A stretch of 35,288 nucleotides of DNA from Pseudomonadota bacterium (GTDB lineage Bacteria; Pseudomonadota; Gammaproteobacteria; Burkholderiales; JAKAFK01). The DNA lies in the NCBI GenBank assembly GCA_021817985.1, contig JAKAFK010000038.1, positions 1 through 35,288 of the forward strand, in the 5' to 3' direction. The notes under the pieces were generated by a model. It saw nothing but the letters and a program-made list of their open reading frames with translations. It had not been told where the DNA came from and did not search any database. This document shows, piece after piece, positions 21,618 to 30,728 of this stretch; positions within the stretch are counted from its first letter, which is position 1, and each line of letters opens with the position of its first letter. The translations under genes were made by a program, and so were the position numbers.

Positions 21618-21695
21618 GTGTACATACTCCCCGGAGTGGATGTGTAGATGAGTATACCACACGCGAGCGCATGGGTGTGCATACTCACATACTCC
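21618..21695. promoter_or_regulatory. Repeated operator/centromere-like motifs upstream of parA
   Basis: Copies of GTGTNCATACTC lie at 21618-21630 (GTGTACATACTCC), 21650-21662 (inverted, GAGTATACCACAC) and 21675-21686 (GTGTGCATACTC), with a partial copy CACATACTCC at 21686-21695. Such direct and inverted short repeats before a ParA gene with a ribbon-helix-helix partner normally form its operator and partition site. Confidence 0.65.
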
Positions 21696-21728
21696 GATGA
21701 GGAGACGTGCATGTCGCGCTCGCGGCTG

Positions 21729-22304
21729 TCACCAGCGCGCCGTGATGCCTCTTGCGCTTGGAGCCAGCGGGCTGGCCTGTGGTGTCCAAGTGATGACAGG
21801 GCGAATCGGTGGGAGGCGGGAGCCTGTTACCCACTGGGGCATTTTGCCGCCAGGAATCGCCGGGACGGCGACGTCGACCTGCGCATACACGCTGGCGGAA
21901 TAGCGCGCGCCCAGGATGCCGGTTGTCTTGCCCGTGTTGTAGGCCGATAAGGTGCCGCGGAGCGAGCCACCTGATTGCGACCAGGCGCGCAGCAATATGG
22001 TTTGCGCCGCGCGGAGGTTCGTGCATGGGTCAAAAATGTGATCGACGTCCGCCCCGATGGACGCCAGATTGGCGCTATTGATCTGCGCCAGCCCCATATC
22101 GACCGAATGTCCGCCTCGAATGAGTGTACGGGCAAGGCGCACTGCCGTGGACACGGTCTCGAAGTGATAGGTCCGTCCCGTGGTGTTGTCGTGAATGGTC
22201 AACGGATTGCCGCCGCTTTCCTGCTGGACGATGGCCGCCATCGTCAACGGCGCCACGCGCGGCGCGCAGTGCTCAAGAGTGGTCAGTGCGGCGACGGGTC
22301 CCAT
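21729..22304 (-). CDS. VirB1-like lytic transglycosylase
   Basis: A 191-residue protein whose SLT domain reads CAPRVAPLTMAAIVQQESGGNPLTIHDN, with the catalytic Glu29, and later SVDMGLAQINSANL and LSAYNTG. These proteins cut peptidoglycan so that a conjugation or pilus machine can cross the wall. ATG 22304 fits the domain start; the frame goes further back but has no clear signal peptide. It diverges from the pilus operon, sharing the 81-base gap at 22305-22385, which should hold both promoters. Confidence 0.85.
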   Translation of the reverse strand: MGPVAALTTLEHCAPRVAPLTMAAIVQQESGGNPLTIHDNTTGRTYHFETVSTAVRLARTLIRGGHSVDMGLAQINSANLASIGADVDHIFDPCTNLRAAQTILLRAWSQSGGSLRGTLSAYNTGKTTGILGARYSASVYAQVDVAVPAIPGGKMPQWVTGSRLPPIRPVITWTPQASPLAPSARGITARW

Positions 22305-22385
22305 GGGTTGGTTCACTGGCGCGTCGCGCCGGGCCCGTGCGACTTGCCACCGAATCTCAGTACGGCCATTCAAGGACGAGGGTTC

Positions 22386-23186
22386 ATGCAACATCCTCTG
22401 CTACGCGGTTTCGTAATGCTCTCCGCATTGATTTTCATCGGTCAGGTGGCTGCGGCCGCGGCATTGTCGGCCCAGCCGCAGTCCGCTCGCTTGCTGACGG
22501 CATTGGCGCTGATCGTGCCTCAGCCATACGAGATCAGCGTCGACAAAAGCATCCCGACGGACACGCAGGTGTCGTGGGCGCCCCAAGGCGATTGGGAGGA
22601 CCAGCTGCGCCAGGCGGCGGCGTCCGCGGGGTTGGGCGTCCGCTTCACCCCTCGGGCGGCCGCGGTGCTGATTTACCGCCTGCCCCAAATTCATCGAGTG
22701 GCGGTTGAATTTTCCGCCACCCAGCTGCCGGGTACCGCGCCAGACAGGTCGCGGGCGGCGGGGGTGCGACCGATGCGGCCAAACCAAGCGGTCGATTCCA
22801 TCCCGTTCTCTGGATCGTTTTCCGTGGATCCACGGCCTGAAACATCACTGGCTCGCGGGATCATGGACGCGAAGCCGGTAGACGGCGCGTCTGCGCCGAC
22901 GAATCAAGATCGTGTTTTCCCGGCCATCGCCGTCTTCACGTTTGCCGGGCATTCGGCAATGGTCGTCCCGCGCGACATCGTCCGACTCTCGGATTACATG
23001 GAGAAGGTGGGTCCGCATGCGATATTCGTGGTCAATGCGGGCACTAGCCCCCTTGATCGCAAACGGGGTTTCGCGATCCGGCACCAGATCCTTCGCCTCG
23101 GCGCTGCGATGCGGAGCGTCCGCATGCGTTTCAGCCCCCGCGTGGTTCCCAATCACGTCATCGTCTTTGGTGTCGCGGAAACATGA
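22386..23186 (+). CDS. PilL/TcpQ-like periplasmic pilus protein, first gene of pilus operon
   Basis: A 266-residue protein with a Sec signal peptide (MLSALIFIGQVAAAAALSA). A first domain (QPYEISVDKSIPTDTQVSWAP, then WEDQLRQAAASAGLGVRF) has the TcpQ/PilL secretin-assisting fold. A Pro/Arg-rich linker follows, and a second domain from about residue 180 (FTFAGHSAMVVPRDIVRLSD, then VNAGTSPLDRKRGFAIRHQIL) has an OmpA-like look that may bind peptidoglycan. It starts the plus-strand pilus operon. Its stop overlaps the next start by 4 bases. Confidence 0.72.
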   Translation: MQHPLLRGFVMLSALIFIGQVAAAAALSAQPQSARLLTALALIVPQPYEISVDKSIPTDTQVSWAPQGDWEDQLRQAAASAGLGVRFTPRAAAVLIYRLPQIHRVAVEFSATQLPGTAPDRSRAAGVRPMRPNQAVDSIPFSGSFSVDPRPETSLARGIMDAKPVDGASAPTNQDRVFPAIAVFTFAGHSAMVVPRDIVRLSDYMEKVGPHAIFVVNAGTSPLDRKRGFAIRHQILRLGAAMRSVRMRFSPRVVPNHVIVFGVAET

Positions 23187-23635
23187 TTAAAACGTGGCTT
23201 CGTCTGGTGCTTGTGGCGGCGATCGTCGGAGTGGCCCCGCTGGCGCATGCGTATATGTGCTTCGCCGAGGCGGGGGTGCGTTACCGCGTCTCGCCGATTC
23301 TACTCGAAGCCATCGCAGGCCACGAATCGGGGTTTCGACCGAGACTTGTTCATCGGAACAAGAATGGATCGGTGGATATCGGGCTGATGGGGATCAATTC
23401 ATCATGGTATCCCAGACTTGCGCGCTTCGGGATCACGCCCCGAGACCTTTTCCACGAATGCACGAACATCATGGTGGGGGCATGGATACTCGGGCTAGGC
23501 GTCCAGCGGTATGGGATGACTTGGAAAGCCGTGGGTGTCTACAACTCACCGGATTCGGCACGCTATCAGGGTCTGTATGCCCGTTACATTTACGCCGAAA
23601 TTCAGCACCTTCTGGAGGGGGGAAATGAACGGTAA
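23183..23635 (+). CDS. Lytic transglycosylase of the pilus operon
   Basis: A 150-residue SLT-family enzyme: signal peptide to AHA (residue 23), then CFAEAGVRYRVSPILLEAIAGHESGF with the catalytic Glu48, DIGLMGINSSW and VGVYNSP. It cuts peptidoglycan to make room for the pilus; in IncI1 plasmids the equivalent gene is called pilT, a name that elsewhere means a retraction ATPase, so I leave the symbol empty. It overlaps the genes on both sides. Confidence 0.88.
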   Translation: MIKTWLRLVLVAAIVGVAPLAHAYMCFAEAGVRYRVSPILLEAIAGHESGFRPRLVHRNKNGSVDIGLMGINSSWYPRLARFGITPRDLFHECTNIMVGAWILGLGVQRYGMTWKAVGVYNSPDSARYQGLYARYIYAEIQHLLEGGNER

Positions 23636-24353
23636 GAACATCGTCGTCGTGCTGTTCGCGACTATTGTGACGGGCGGATTGGCGGCAGCAGCCACCTGCG
23701 AGCCGGCCGCGCAATACCAGGTCCGCGACATGAATTTCGATCGTATCCCTCTGGGACAGGCGCTGGCGCAAGCCGTCGAGGGCACGCCATTGGGGATCGA
23801 CATGGAAAGCCATACCCCCCTGAAGATTGGGGCGCGACACGTGAGCGGCCCGCTTGATGTGGTCCTCAACAAAATGGCTGGCTTCGCTCATGTCACGTGG
23901 AGCCAGAGCGGATGCATCGTCCATGTCCGCCTGGACCCGTCCGACACACGCGGATCGGTGACCACACCAGCTTTGGCGAAACCAGTCCCGTCAACGCACA
24001 CGTCCCTCGCCCAGACGAATCCGCCCCACCAGAACACGAACGCATCGCACGTTTCGGACGCATCGCCGCAACACGTCCGCATCCGTCTCTGGCAGGTGAC
24101 CGCTGGGGCCTCGCTCAACCAGACGATCGCCGCCTGGGCGGCGAAGGCCGGCTGGACGCCTTACTGGGAGCTGCCGAAAGACAAGGTCTACACGGTGAGC
24201 AGCGACGCGACGTTCACGGGCAACTTCCGCGCGGCGGTAATGGGGTTGGTGGCCGCGCTCAATGCCCGCGGCGTGTGGCTGCACGCACATTTCTCGGGCG
24301 GCAACCGAGTCTTGGAGATCTGGGGCACGTCGATGCCGCAGGTTGGGGAGTGA
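23625..24353 (+). CDS. PilL/TcpQ-like pilus protein, second copy
   Basis: A 242-residue exported protein. The signal peptide runs to about residue 22 (VLFATIVTGGLAAAA). An N-terminal beta domain (MNFDRIPLGQALAQAVEGTPL) resembles the short STN-like domain of secretin helpers. After a Thr/Pro/His linker comes the TcpQ domain (WQVTAGASLNQTIAAWAAKAGW, then YTVSSDATFTGNFRAAVMGL). It should dock on the secretin PilN encoded next, 3 bases downstream. The ATG at 23625 has GGAGGGGGG upstream. Confidence 0.8.
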   Translation: MNGKNIVVVLFATIVTGGLAAAATCEPAAQYQVRDMNFDRIPLGQALAQAVEGTPLGIDMESHTPLKIGARHVSGPLDVVLNKMAGFAHVTWSQSGCIVHVRLDPSDTRGSVTTPALAKPVPSTHTSLAQTNPPHQNTNASHVSDASPQHVRIRLWQVTAGASLNQTIAAWAAKAGWTPYWELPKDKVYTVSSDATFTGNFRAAVMGLVAALNARGVWLHAHFSGGNRVLEIWGTSMPQVGE

Positions 24354-24356
24354 ATC

Positions 24357-26075
24357 GTGCAGCATAAGACCAAATTTCTTTGCGCGGCTGTCCTCGGGGC
24401 GATGCTCGCCTCATGCTCGACCGCATATGTCCGTCCAATCCGCCAGTCGGTGCACCGGACGCTGGCGCACGCCAACGGCGATGTCGCCCGTGGAATCGCG
24501 GCGAACAACCCGCAGTCGGCGGTGACCGTCGGCAACGATGTGTTCATGGCCGTGACGGCGAAGACCGTCCACAACATCGCCGCGTCGTGGCCGGCGGCGC
24601 TTAAGGCGACAGTGGCGATCCACCGGCACTTCGGCTCACTGTACGAAGCCGCGGCCTATATCACGAAAGTGACTGGCATCCCGTCCTATGTCGCACCGGA
24701 TGTCATGTCCGGCTTCTCGACGGGGGGGATGTCCGGGTTGAGCACCCCGGGCATCGGGATGCCGGCAGGCATGCCACCACCTATACCTGTGGTGGGCGGG
24801 CAGGCGCCACAAGGCATGCCGCCCGGCAGCGCATCTTCGTACACGGCGATGCTCTACGGCACGCCGTATGGGCCGTCGTCCATCGAATATGTAGGCCCCG
24901 CGTCCGGTGCGCTCGATGCCATCGCAGGACAGTACGGGATCAGCTGGCGGTACGGTGACGGCCGCATCCAGTTTTTCCGGTACGAGACCAAAACGTTCGT
25001 GCTGGACGCCATCCCCGGCAATTCGTCGCTGGAGAGCACCGTGTCGGATGCCGGGCAATCGTCCAATGCCACCGGGACGACCGGAACTGGCGGAACATCG
25101 GGCACGGGTGACTCCAACCAGACGACGATCACCGCGAAATCTTTGTCGGTTTGGGATGGGATCGACAAGTCCATCACCGCGATGCTTTCTCATGGCGGGA
25201 AAGTGGTCGTGTCGCCTGCTGTCGGCACGGTCACGGTCACTGACATTCCCATGGTCGTCGATCGCGTGGCCGCATACATCCGGCAGCAAAACGTGGCGCT
25301 CTCGCGACAAGTCGAGATCCGCGTCCACGTGTACCGCGTGACGCTCTCCCACGAGGACCAGTACGGGATCAACTGGGGCGTGGTCTACAAGTCCCTCGCG
25401 AAAAACGTCGGGTGGGCCTACTCGAACATCAACAGCCTCGTGACGAATCAGGCTGCGGCGGGCTTGACGCTGAACATCCTGCCCACGGCGGGAGCGAATA
25501 CCGGCGCCGACATCGGCGCCTGGACCGGGTCGCAGGCGCTCCTGCAGGCGCTCTCGACCCAAGGCGCCGTCGCCGTTCGAACGTCCGCCGACCAGCTGAC
25601 TCTCAATGACCAGCCTGTTCCCCTGGTGGACGGGCGCGACCAGGTCTATGTCTCGAACACCGAGACGACGCCTTCGACCACGGCGGGCGTGGCGCCGACG
25701 ACGACGATCCAGCAATCCACGCTGTCAACTGGCTTTTCGATGGTCATGCTCCCGCACATCCTGTCCGATCGCCTGCTGATGATGCAGTTCTCGCTTAAAA
25801 ATGCGGATCTGGTGGCCATGAACACCCAGGTGGAAAACGGCACGACTGTGCAGCAGCCGACAACCGACAAGCAAAAGACCATTCACCGGTTTCTGGTCGC
25901 TTCCGGCCAGACCCTGGTCCTTGCCGGATTCGACCAATACACCCAGTCCGCGAACACCCAAGGGATAGGCAACGCATCCAACGTGCTGGCCGGAGGGGGC
26001 GTGGACGGCCAGCGGCAGCATATGGTCCTGGTCATCGTGATCCAGCCCATCATCATCCCATCGCCGCAGGCGTGA
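24357..26075 (+). CDS. pilN: PilN-type secretin lipoprotein
   Basis: A 572-residue outer-membrane channel of the thin pilus. A lipoprotein signal with lipobox LASC puts the lipidated Cys at residue 20. Gly/Met/Pro-rich and Ser/Thr/Gly-rich linkers separate the periplasmic domains. The C-terminal secretin domain includes VEIRVHVYRVTLSHEDQYGINWG, GFSMVMLPHILSDRLLMMQF and FLVASGQTLVLAGF. It forms the ring through which the pilus leaves the cell. The start is GTG. Confidence 0.93.
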   Translation: MQHKTKFLCAAVLGAMLASCSTAYVRPIRQSVHRTLAHANGDVARGIAANNPQSAVTVGNDVFMAVTAKTVHNIAASWPAALKATVAIHRHFGSLYEAAAYITKVTGIPSYVAPDVMSGFSTGGMSGLSTPGIGMPAGMPPPIPVVGGQAPQGMPPGSASSYTAMLYGTPYGPSSIEYVGPASGALDAIAGQYGISWRYGDGRIQFFRYETKTFVLDAIPGNSSLESTVSDAGQSSNATGTTGTGGTSGTGDSNQTTITAKSLSVWDGIDKSITAMLSHGGKVVVSPAVGTVTVTDIPMVVDRVAAYIRQQNVALSRQVEIRVHVYRVTLSHEDQYGINWGVVYKSLAKNVGWAYSNINSLVTNQAAAGLTLNILPTAGANTGADIGAWTGSQALLQALSTQGAVAVRTSADQLTLNDQPVPLVDGRDQVYVSNTETTPSTTAGVAPTTTIQQSTLSTGFSMVMLPHILSDRLLMMQFSLKNADLVAMNTQVENGTTVQQPTTDKQKTIHRFLVASGQTLVLAGFDQYTQSANTQGIGNASNVLAGGGVDGQRQHMVLVIVIQPIIIPSPQA

Positions 26076-26086
26076 AGGAAGCATTT

Positions 26087-26548
26087 ATGAGACCACGGAT
26101 TCTGATCGCCGCCATCATGACGTTCGTTGCCGTGTCCGCATGGGCGGCCCCAACGGTTCCGCCGGCGCCGGCCACTGATACGCCGGCTCGACAGATGAGT
26201 CATCTGTCGACCGAAATCACCATCCTCAAGAAGGAACTGGAGGTCGCCAAGCTGAGGACGGAGATCGCGGCGGGCGGAGCACCGTCGTCATCTCTGCCTG
26301 CGCCAGGCGCGGCATTGCCCCTGCCGCCGGGCGGGCAGGGGGCGTTGCCTCCCGCTCCGTCCGCGCAAATCAAGGTGTGGTCGATCGCGCGCCGCGAAGG
26401 GCGATTCGTCGCCACGCTCTCCGTGGACGGACAGGCCGTCGACGTGCGGCAGGGGGACGCGGTCAACGGCGGATGGCGCGTCGCGACGATCACGACGAGG
26501 ACCGTCATCCTCAAGCGCGGCGGTTCCGTCAAAACTCTGCGAATCTAG
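26087..26548 (+). CDS. pilP: PilP-type pilus assembly protein
   Basis: A 153-residue protein with a signal peptide to AWA (residue 15), a short coiled coil (LSTEITILKKELEVAKLRTEI), a Pro/Gly linker and a C-terminal beta domain (FVATLSVDGQAVDVRQGDAV, then WRVATITTRTVILKRGG) like the GspC/PilP homology region. It should link the inner-membrane platform with the secretin. ATG 26087 has AAGGAAG upstream; the GTG at 26072 is rejected. Confidence 0.88.
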   Translation: MRPRILIAAIMTFVAVSAWAAPTVPPAPATDTPARQMSHLSTEITILKKELEVAKLRTEIAAGGAPSSSLPAPGAALPLPPGGQGALPPAPSAQIKVWSIARREGRFVATLSVDGQAVDVRQGDAVNGGWRVATITTRTVILKRGGSVKTLRI

Positions 26549-26556
26549 GTGAGCCC

Positions 26557-27603
26557 ATGAGCCTGCTGAACAAGATCATCACACAGATCCGGTCCGATGT
26601 GCCGTGGTCGGATTTGCACATCGAACAGGACGCGCCGGTGATGGCGATGGTGCCGGGCGGGTGGGCCGAAGTCGAAACGGACTATCAGCCCGGGAAGCCG
26701 GAAATGGAGGAGCTACTCGGCAAGCTCAACCATGAGTGGAAACGGATCATCGGTACCCAGTCCATCAAGAGAACGACGCACTTCGATGGATGGCGCGTGC
26801 GTCTCACCGCTTGCATGGCATCGGCCGGCACGAAATACGTCGTGTCCGTCCGCCGCATTCCCGTGGCCCCGCCGACTATCGAGAGCTATGGCCTCCCGGA
26901 AGTGTTGGAAGACATCGCGAGAAGCAAGAGCGGGATCTTCCTGGTGGGGGGGCCGACAAGATCGGGCAAATCGACGACGCTCGCCGCCATGATCGATTAC
27001 ATCAATGGCGGTTTCGCCAAGCACATCGTCACGATCGAGGACCCGATCGAATTCGCACACGAGCGCAAGCGGTCGATCATCACGCCGCGCGAAGTCGGGC
27101 TCGATGTCGAGTCTTTCCACAAAGGGGTGCTCGACGCCATGCGTCAAAGCCCGGACATCATTCTCGTGGGCGAGATCCGCGATCACGAGACGGCTGAGGC
27201 GGCTTTTCTCGCCGCGGAATCAGGGCACCTCGTGCTCGCCGGCACCCACGGGTCCACGATCCATCTCTCCATCCAGAAGCTCCTGAACCTCTTCCCCCCG
27301 GAAAAGAGGGAGGCCAAGGCGGGCGTGCTTGCGGCCCACTTGGTTGGGGCGATGAGCCAGCAGCTGCTTCCAAGGGCCGATCGGAAGGGCTGGGCGCTGG
27401 CGTCGGAGTGGATGTTCAACTACCAGCGGAGGTTCACGAAGAACGTGGCCGACGTGGAGCGTCTGGGGGAAATCATCGCGCGCGACGGGAACGACGGATG
27501 CGCGATGACGCTGCGAAAGTCCTTGTTGGCGTTGAACGGCACCGTGCGGCCGGAAGACATCGCCGCCGCGAGCGATATCAATCTCGGAGCGATCCGGGCT
27601 TAG
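26557..27603 (+). CDS. PilT-family pilus ATPase (retraction-type)
   Basis: A 348-residue ATPase: Walker A GGPTRSGKSTT (residues 131 to 141), the Asp-box TIEDPIEFAHE, Walker B PDIILVGEIRD, and the His-box GTHGSTIHLSI. Its length and the short N-terminal domain match PilT rather than the larger PilQ/PilB class. PilT-type motors pull pili back. IncI1 thin-pilus loci normally have a single ATPase, so this gene is an addition. It lies between pilP and pilO within the operon. Confidence 0.88.
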   Translation: MSLLNKIITQIRSDVPWSDLHIEQDAPVMAMVPGGWAEVETDYQPGKPEMEELLGKLNHEWKRIIGTQSIKRTTHFDGWRVRLTACMASAGTKYVVSVRRIPVAPPTIESYGLPEVLEDIARSKSGIFLVGGPTRSGKSTTLAAMIDYINGGFAKHIVTIEDPIEFAHERKRSIITPREVGLDVESFHKGVLDAMRQSPDIILVGEIRDHETAEAAFLAAESGHLVLAGTHGSTIHLSIQKLLNLFPPEKREAKAGVLAAHLVGAMSQQLLPRADRKGWALASEWMFNYQRRFTKNVADVERLGEIIARDGNDGCAMTLRKSLLALNGTVRPEDIAAASDINLGAIRA

Positions 27604-27615
27604 AGAAGAAGGCAG

Positions 27616-28884
27616 ATGGCACAACAGCAAACAGTCGCACGGATCGTCACGCTGCCCGGTATCAAGCACCGGTTCGCCGCGGGAATGTACTGGAACCACG
27701 AGGAACGCCGGCCAAGCGCGGCCACGCTTGCGAAGAACTCGAAGGAATTCGGGCGATGGGGGCTTGGCCGGCAAACACTGCTTAAAAGCTGGCAATCGGG
27801 CTACACCGCTCCCATCCCGGGAGTGAAGTCCACCGATGGAATCCTGTCGCTCGCGGCGGTCATCGCCGATGTCCGGCCTGAGCCGTGGCAGGGCATGTAT
27901 GAATTGGGCGATGGCGTGTACTGGCTGATCGCCGTCCGCGATAACCAGCAAATAATCCCCGGCGGTGACGCCATTGGAGGCTACGACGACATCGTGCGCC
28001 TGCAGGCGGAGATCGCGTCGATCACGTCGCACACGCAATGGGATTACCGGCACGGCAATGCGCAGGAGCTCGCGCAGATCATTCTGACCGATGGCGCGAA
28101 GTACCTCTCCTCCGCGAGAATTAAAGACCTACAGCACAAATCGTGGGTCGCGCCGATGATGACCGCCGCCGGCGTCGCCGTGGTGGGCGGTGTGGGGATG
28201 CATCTCTGGCATGCCCACGAGGCCCGGGTGGCCATCGAACGCGCGCAGGCGCTGGCGCGAGAGCGTGCCATTGAACGCGCGATGGCCCAGAAGGCCGCCG
28301 CTGCCGCGCAACATGTCGTGCCCTGGCAGCAGGTGCCTACCGTCGGGAATTTCCTTGGTGCTTGCGAGAGGGCATGGAATGCTCAATCCCTCGATATCGG
28401 GGGCTGGAATCTCGCCAGATGGGATTGCGTCCTCGAGGGGGCAGGCGTATCCATCCGGACGCGATGGACGAATGCGGGCGGAACGCCCTTCGAGGCGCCC
28501 GGTACGATTTCTCCAGACGGGATGACATCCCGTCTGGCGGGCACTGGTCCTCAAGTGGATCCGGTGAGCCCGCCGATCGTGGAGGACTTCGATGCCGCCG
28601 CACGGAGCCTTTTGGACATCCAGTCCATCGGGGCGGCCAAGATCGCGATCCGGCGCGATCAGGCGCAGCCGGGCCCGAACCCGGCGATGAATACGTCTCC
28701 CGCCCAACCTTGGGGCGTTGCGCAGGTGCATATCGAATCCGCCGCGCCGCTGTGGTCTCTGGATCTTGGTGATCGTCTTGACGCCATTCCGGGCTTGCGG
28801 CTCGAGGAAGCGTCATGGTCACGGGCCAACGGGGGTTGGATGTCGAGCGGAGACTTGTACGTCCGAAAAGGAGGCTTGCCATGA
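27616..28884 (+). CDS. pilO: PilO-type thin-pilus protein
   Basis: A 422-residue protein. A cytoplasmic N-terminal domain (WLIAVRDNQQIIPGGDAI, then WDYRHGNAQELAQIIL) is followed by one membrane segment (about residues 178 to 195, PMMTAAGVAVVGGVGMHLW), a charged coiled coil (HEARVAIERAQALARERAIERAM) and a periplasmic domain with conserved Trp and Cys residues. This is the PilO2/PilO layout of IncI1-type pili, a platform part between motor and secretin. Its stop overlaps the pilQ start. Confidence 0.88.
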   Translation: MAQQQTVARIVTLPGIKHRFAAGMYWNHEERRPSAATLAKNSKEFGRWGLGRQTLLKSWQSGYTAPIPGVKSTDGILSLAAVIADVRPEPWQGMYELGDGVYWLIAVRDNQQIIPGGDAIGGYDDIVRLQAEIASITSHTQWDYRHGNAQELAQIILTDGAKYLSSARIKDLQHKSWVAPMMTAAGVAVVGGVGMHLWHAHEARVAIERAQALARERAIERAMAQKAAAAAQHVVPWQQVPTVGNFLGACERAWNAQSLDIGGWNLARWDCVLEGAGVSIRTRWTNAGGTPFEAPGTISPDGMTSRLAGTGPQVDPVSPPIVEDFDAAARSLLDIQSIGAAKIAIRRDQAQPGPNPAMNTSPAQPWGVAQVHIESAAPLWSLDLGDRLDAIPGLRLEEASWSRANGGWMSSGDLYVRKGGLP

Positions 28885-30728
28885 TTCCGTCTCTCATAGG
28901 CTCAGTTGCCGAAGCGACTCGCAACGGTTTGAGCGACTCCGACCGTCGCCTCGGACAGATGTTGATCGCCAACGACATGATTACGCAGGAGGAGCTCGAC
29001 GAGGCCATCAAGCGCCAAACCCAATCGAGAGTGAAAGGGCGTATCGGAGCCATCCTTCTGGACATGGGCGTCGTCACCCAGGAGGAACTGGGCACCATCG
29101 CCTCCGAGCAGGCCGATAGCGTTGGCCTGCCCCCCATGCCCGACTCGGCCTCGAGCTATGCGGTCAGGATCGGGCATGTGGTCTATGTGATGGCGGGGCA
29201 AGAGGGAAGCTCGGCGCTCTTGTCATGGCGGCAGCATGTGCGGCACCGCGTGGGCGACTTGATCGAGGTGAAGACGTGCGATTCGGAGGAATGGGCCAGG
29301 CTCAAGCGCGAGGCGGCCACCGGAGAGCGCCGGAGCGATCTGGTCAAGCACAAGGCCGTGCGGCGCGCGAAGACGATGTTTCTCGACGCGGCGCGGCGGA
29401 ACGCGTCCGACATCCACCTCACATTGCAGAAGGACGACGATGGCGAGGGATCGGTGCTCGTGCAATATCGTCTCAACGGATCACTCATTCGCATGCCGGA
29501 CATGCCCCTGGCTCACGGCGAACCGATGTTCCGCGCCTTGTTCCAGTCGATGGCGACAGTCAAGGACGCCAACGTCATGGAGACGGATGACCAGCATGCG
29601 GTGATTTCGGACCACTCCCTTTTATCCGACAGCACGCGCGACAACCAGGTTTCCCTGGCGGGGATACGTCTGGCCAGGAGCCCGATCGTGCACGGCCAGT
29701 GCATGGCGCTGCGGTTGCTCTACAACCACAAGAGCGATGCGAAAGGCAACGATCGCCTGACGACGCTTGGCTATTCGCGGCGCCATTTGCGTACCTACGC
29801 CCATCTGGCTCGCCTGAAAATGGGGATCAACCTGCTGACCGGTCCTACCGGGTCAGGGAAATCCACCACCTTGTTTGCGCAGATCAACGCGATCGTCGAC
29901 ACGCGGGACGGGATCCGGGTCATTACGATGGAAGATCCGATCGAGCACGAATTCAACCACCCGCGCATCTGGCAATACAGGATGGCCAACGCCAACAGCG
30001 ACGAGGCCAAGGCGGCGCTTTTCGAGAAGAAGCTCAAGACCGCCCTGCGCGAGGATCCGGACCTCGTGATGGTAGGGGAAATCCGCGGACTCGAGGTCGC
30101 GCAGGAGGCGATCAACGCGTCCATCACAGGGCACCCTGTCTGGTCGACGCTACATGCGGCGGATCCGTTCATGATCGTGCCCCGGCTCGTGGGAATGGGG
30201 GTCGACCGTTTCATGTTGGGCGACCCGTCCGTGCTGTCCTCATTCACGGCGCAACGTCTCGTCAAAACGGTTTGCCCTCATTGCGAACAGGTCCTGATGG
30301 GAGACCCGCGCGCCATCTTGCCGGAGAATGAGGCGCGGGCACTGGAGGCATGGGCGGAATTGAGCACGTTCGGCTCGTTCTCCGGGGTGCGCCTTCGGGG
30401 CACGGGGCGAGTGACGGGCGTCGACGCGGGGCCCAATGGCGACAAGAACATCTGCCCTCATTGCAGGGGCACCGGCGAAGGACCGCGCACGGTGATCGCG
30501 CAAGTGCTTCTGACGGACGAGGAACTGCTCCGGGACGCGCTCGATGAGGGCGCCGCTGTGGCGCGGCGGAAATACATGGCGCGCGAGGATGCCGAGGTCG
30601 GCATGATGGCGCATGGCTGTCTCAAGGTGTTGTCCGGGCGCATCGACCCGAGAGACCTCGTGGAGGCATTGGGTCCGCTGACCGCGCCCCCGCAGGAACA
30701 CCGCAAACTGACCGAGGATGATCTGTGA
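28881..30728 (+). CDS. pilQ: PilQ/PilB-type pilus extension ATPase
   Basis: A 615-residue GspE-family motor. An N-terminal MshEN-like domain (SDRRLGQMLIANDMITQEELDEAI) is followed by the nucleotide-binding core: Walker A GPTGSGKST (from residue 321), MEDPIEHEF, Walker B DPDLVMVGEIRG and the His-box TLHAADP. Four cysteines in two CPHC motifs form the zinc-binding module typical of extension ATPases. It powers pilin assembly. AAGGAGG precedes the ATG. Confidence 0.95.
   Translation: MIPSLIGSVAEATRNGLSDSDRRLGQMLIANDMITQEELDEAIKRQTQSRVKGRIGAILLDMGVVTQEELGTIASEQADSVGLPPMPDSASSYAVRIGHVVYVMAGQEGSSALLSWRQHVRHRVGDLIEVKTCDSEEWARLKREAATGERRSDLVKHKAVRRAKTMFLDAARRNASDIHLTLQKDDDGEGSVLVQYRLNGSLIRMPDMPLAHGEPMFRALFQSMATVKDANVMETDDQHAVISDHSLLSDSTRDNQVSLAGIRLARSPIVHGQCMALRLLYNHKSDAKGNDRLTTLGYSRRHLRTYAHLARLKMGINLLTGPTGSGKSTTLFAQINAIVDTRDGIRVITMEDPIEHEFNHPRIWQYRMANANSDEAKAALFEKKLKTALREDPDLVMVGEIRGLEVAQEAINASITGHPVWSTLHAADPFMIVPRLVGMGVDRFMLGDPSVLSSFTAQRLVKTVCPHCEQVLMGDPRAILPENEARALEAWAELSTFGSFSGVRLRGTGRVTGVDAGPNGDKNICPHCRGTGEGPRTVIAQVLLTDEELLRDALDEGAAVARRKYMAREDAEVGMMAHGCLKVLSGRIDPRDLVEALGPLTAPPQEHRKLTEDDL

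Noticed and set aside
24636-25715. 359-codon minus-strand frame opposite pilN
   Set aside because: Arg/Gly/His-rich composition is typical of antisense frames in GC-rich genes; the plus strand encodes a clear secretin.
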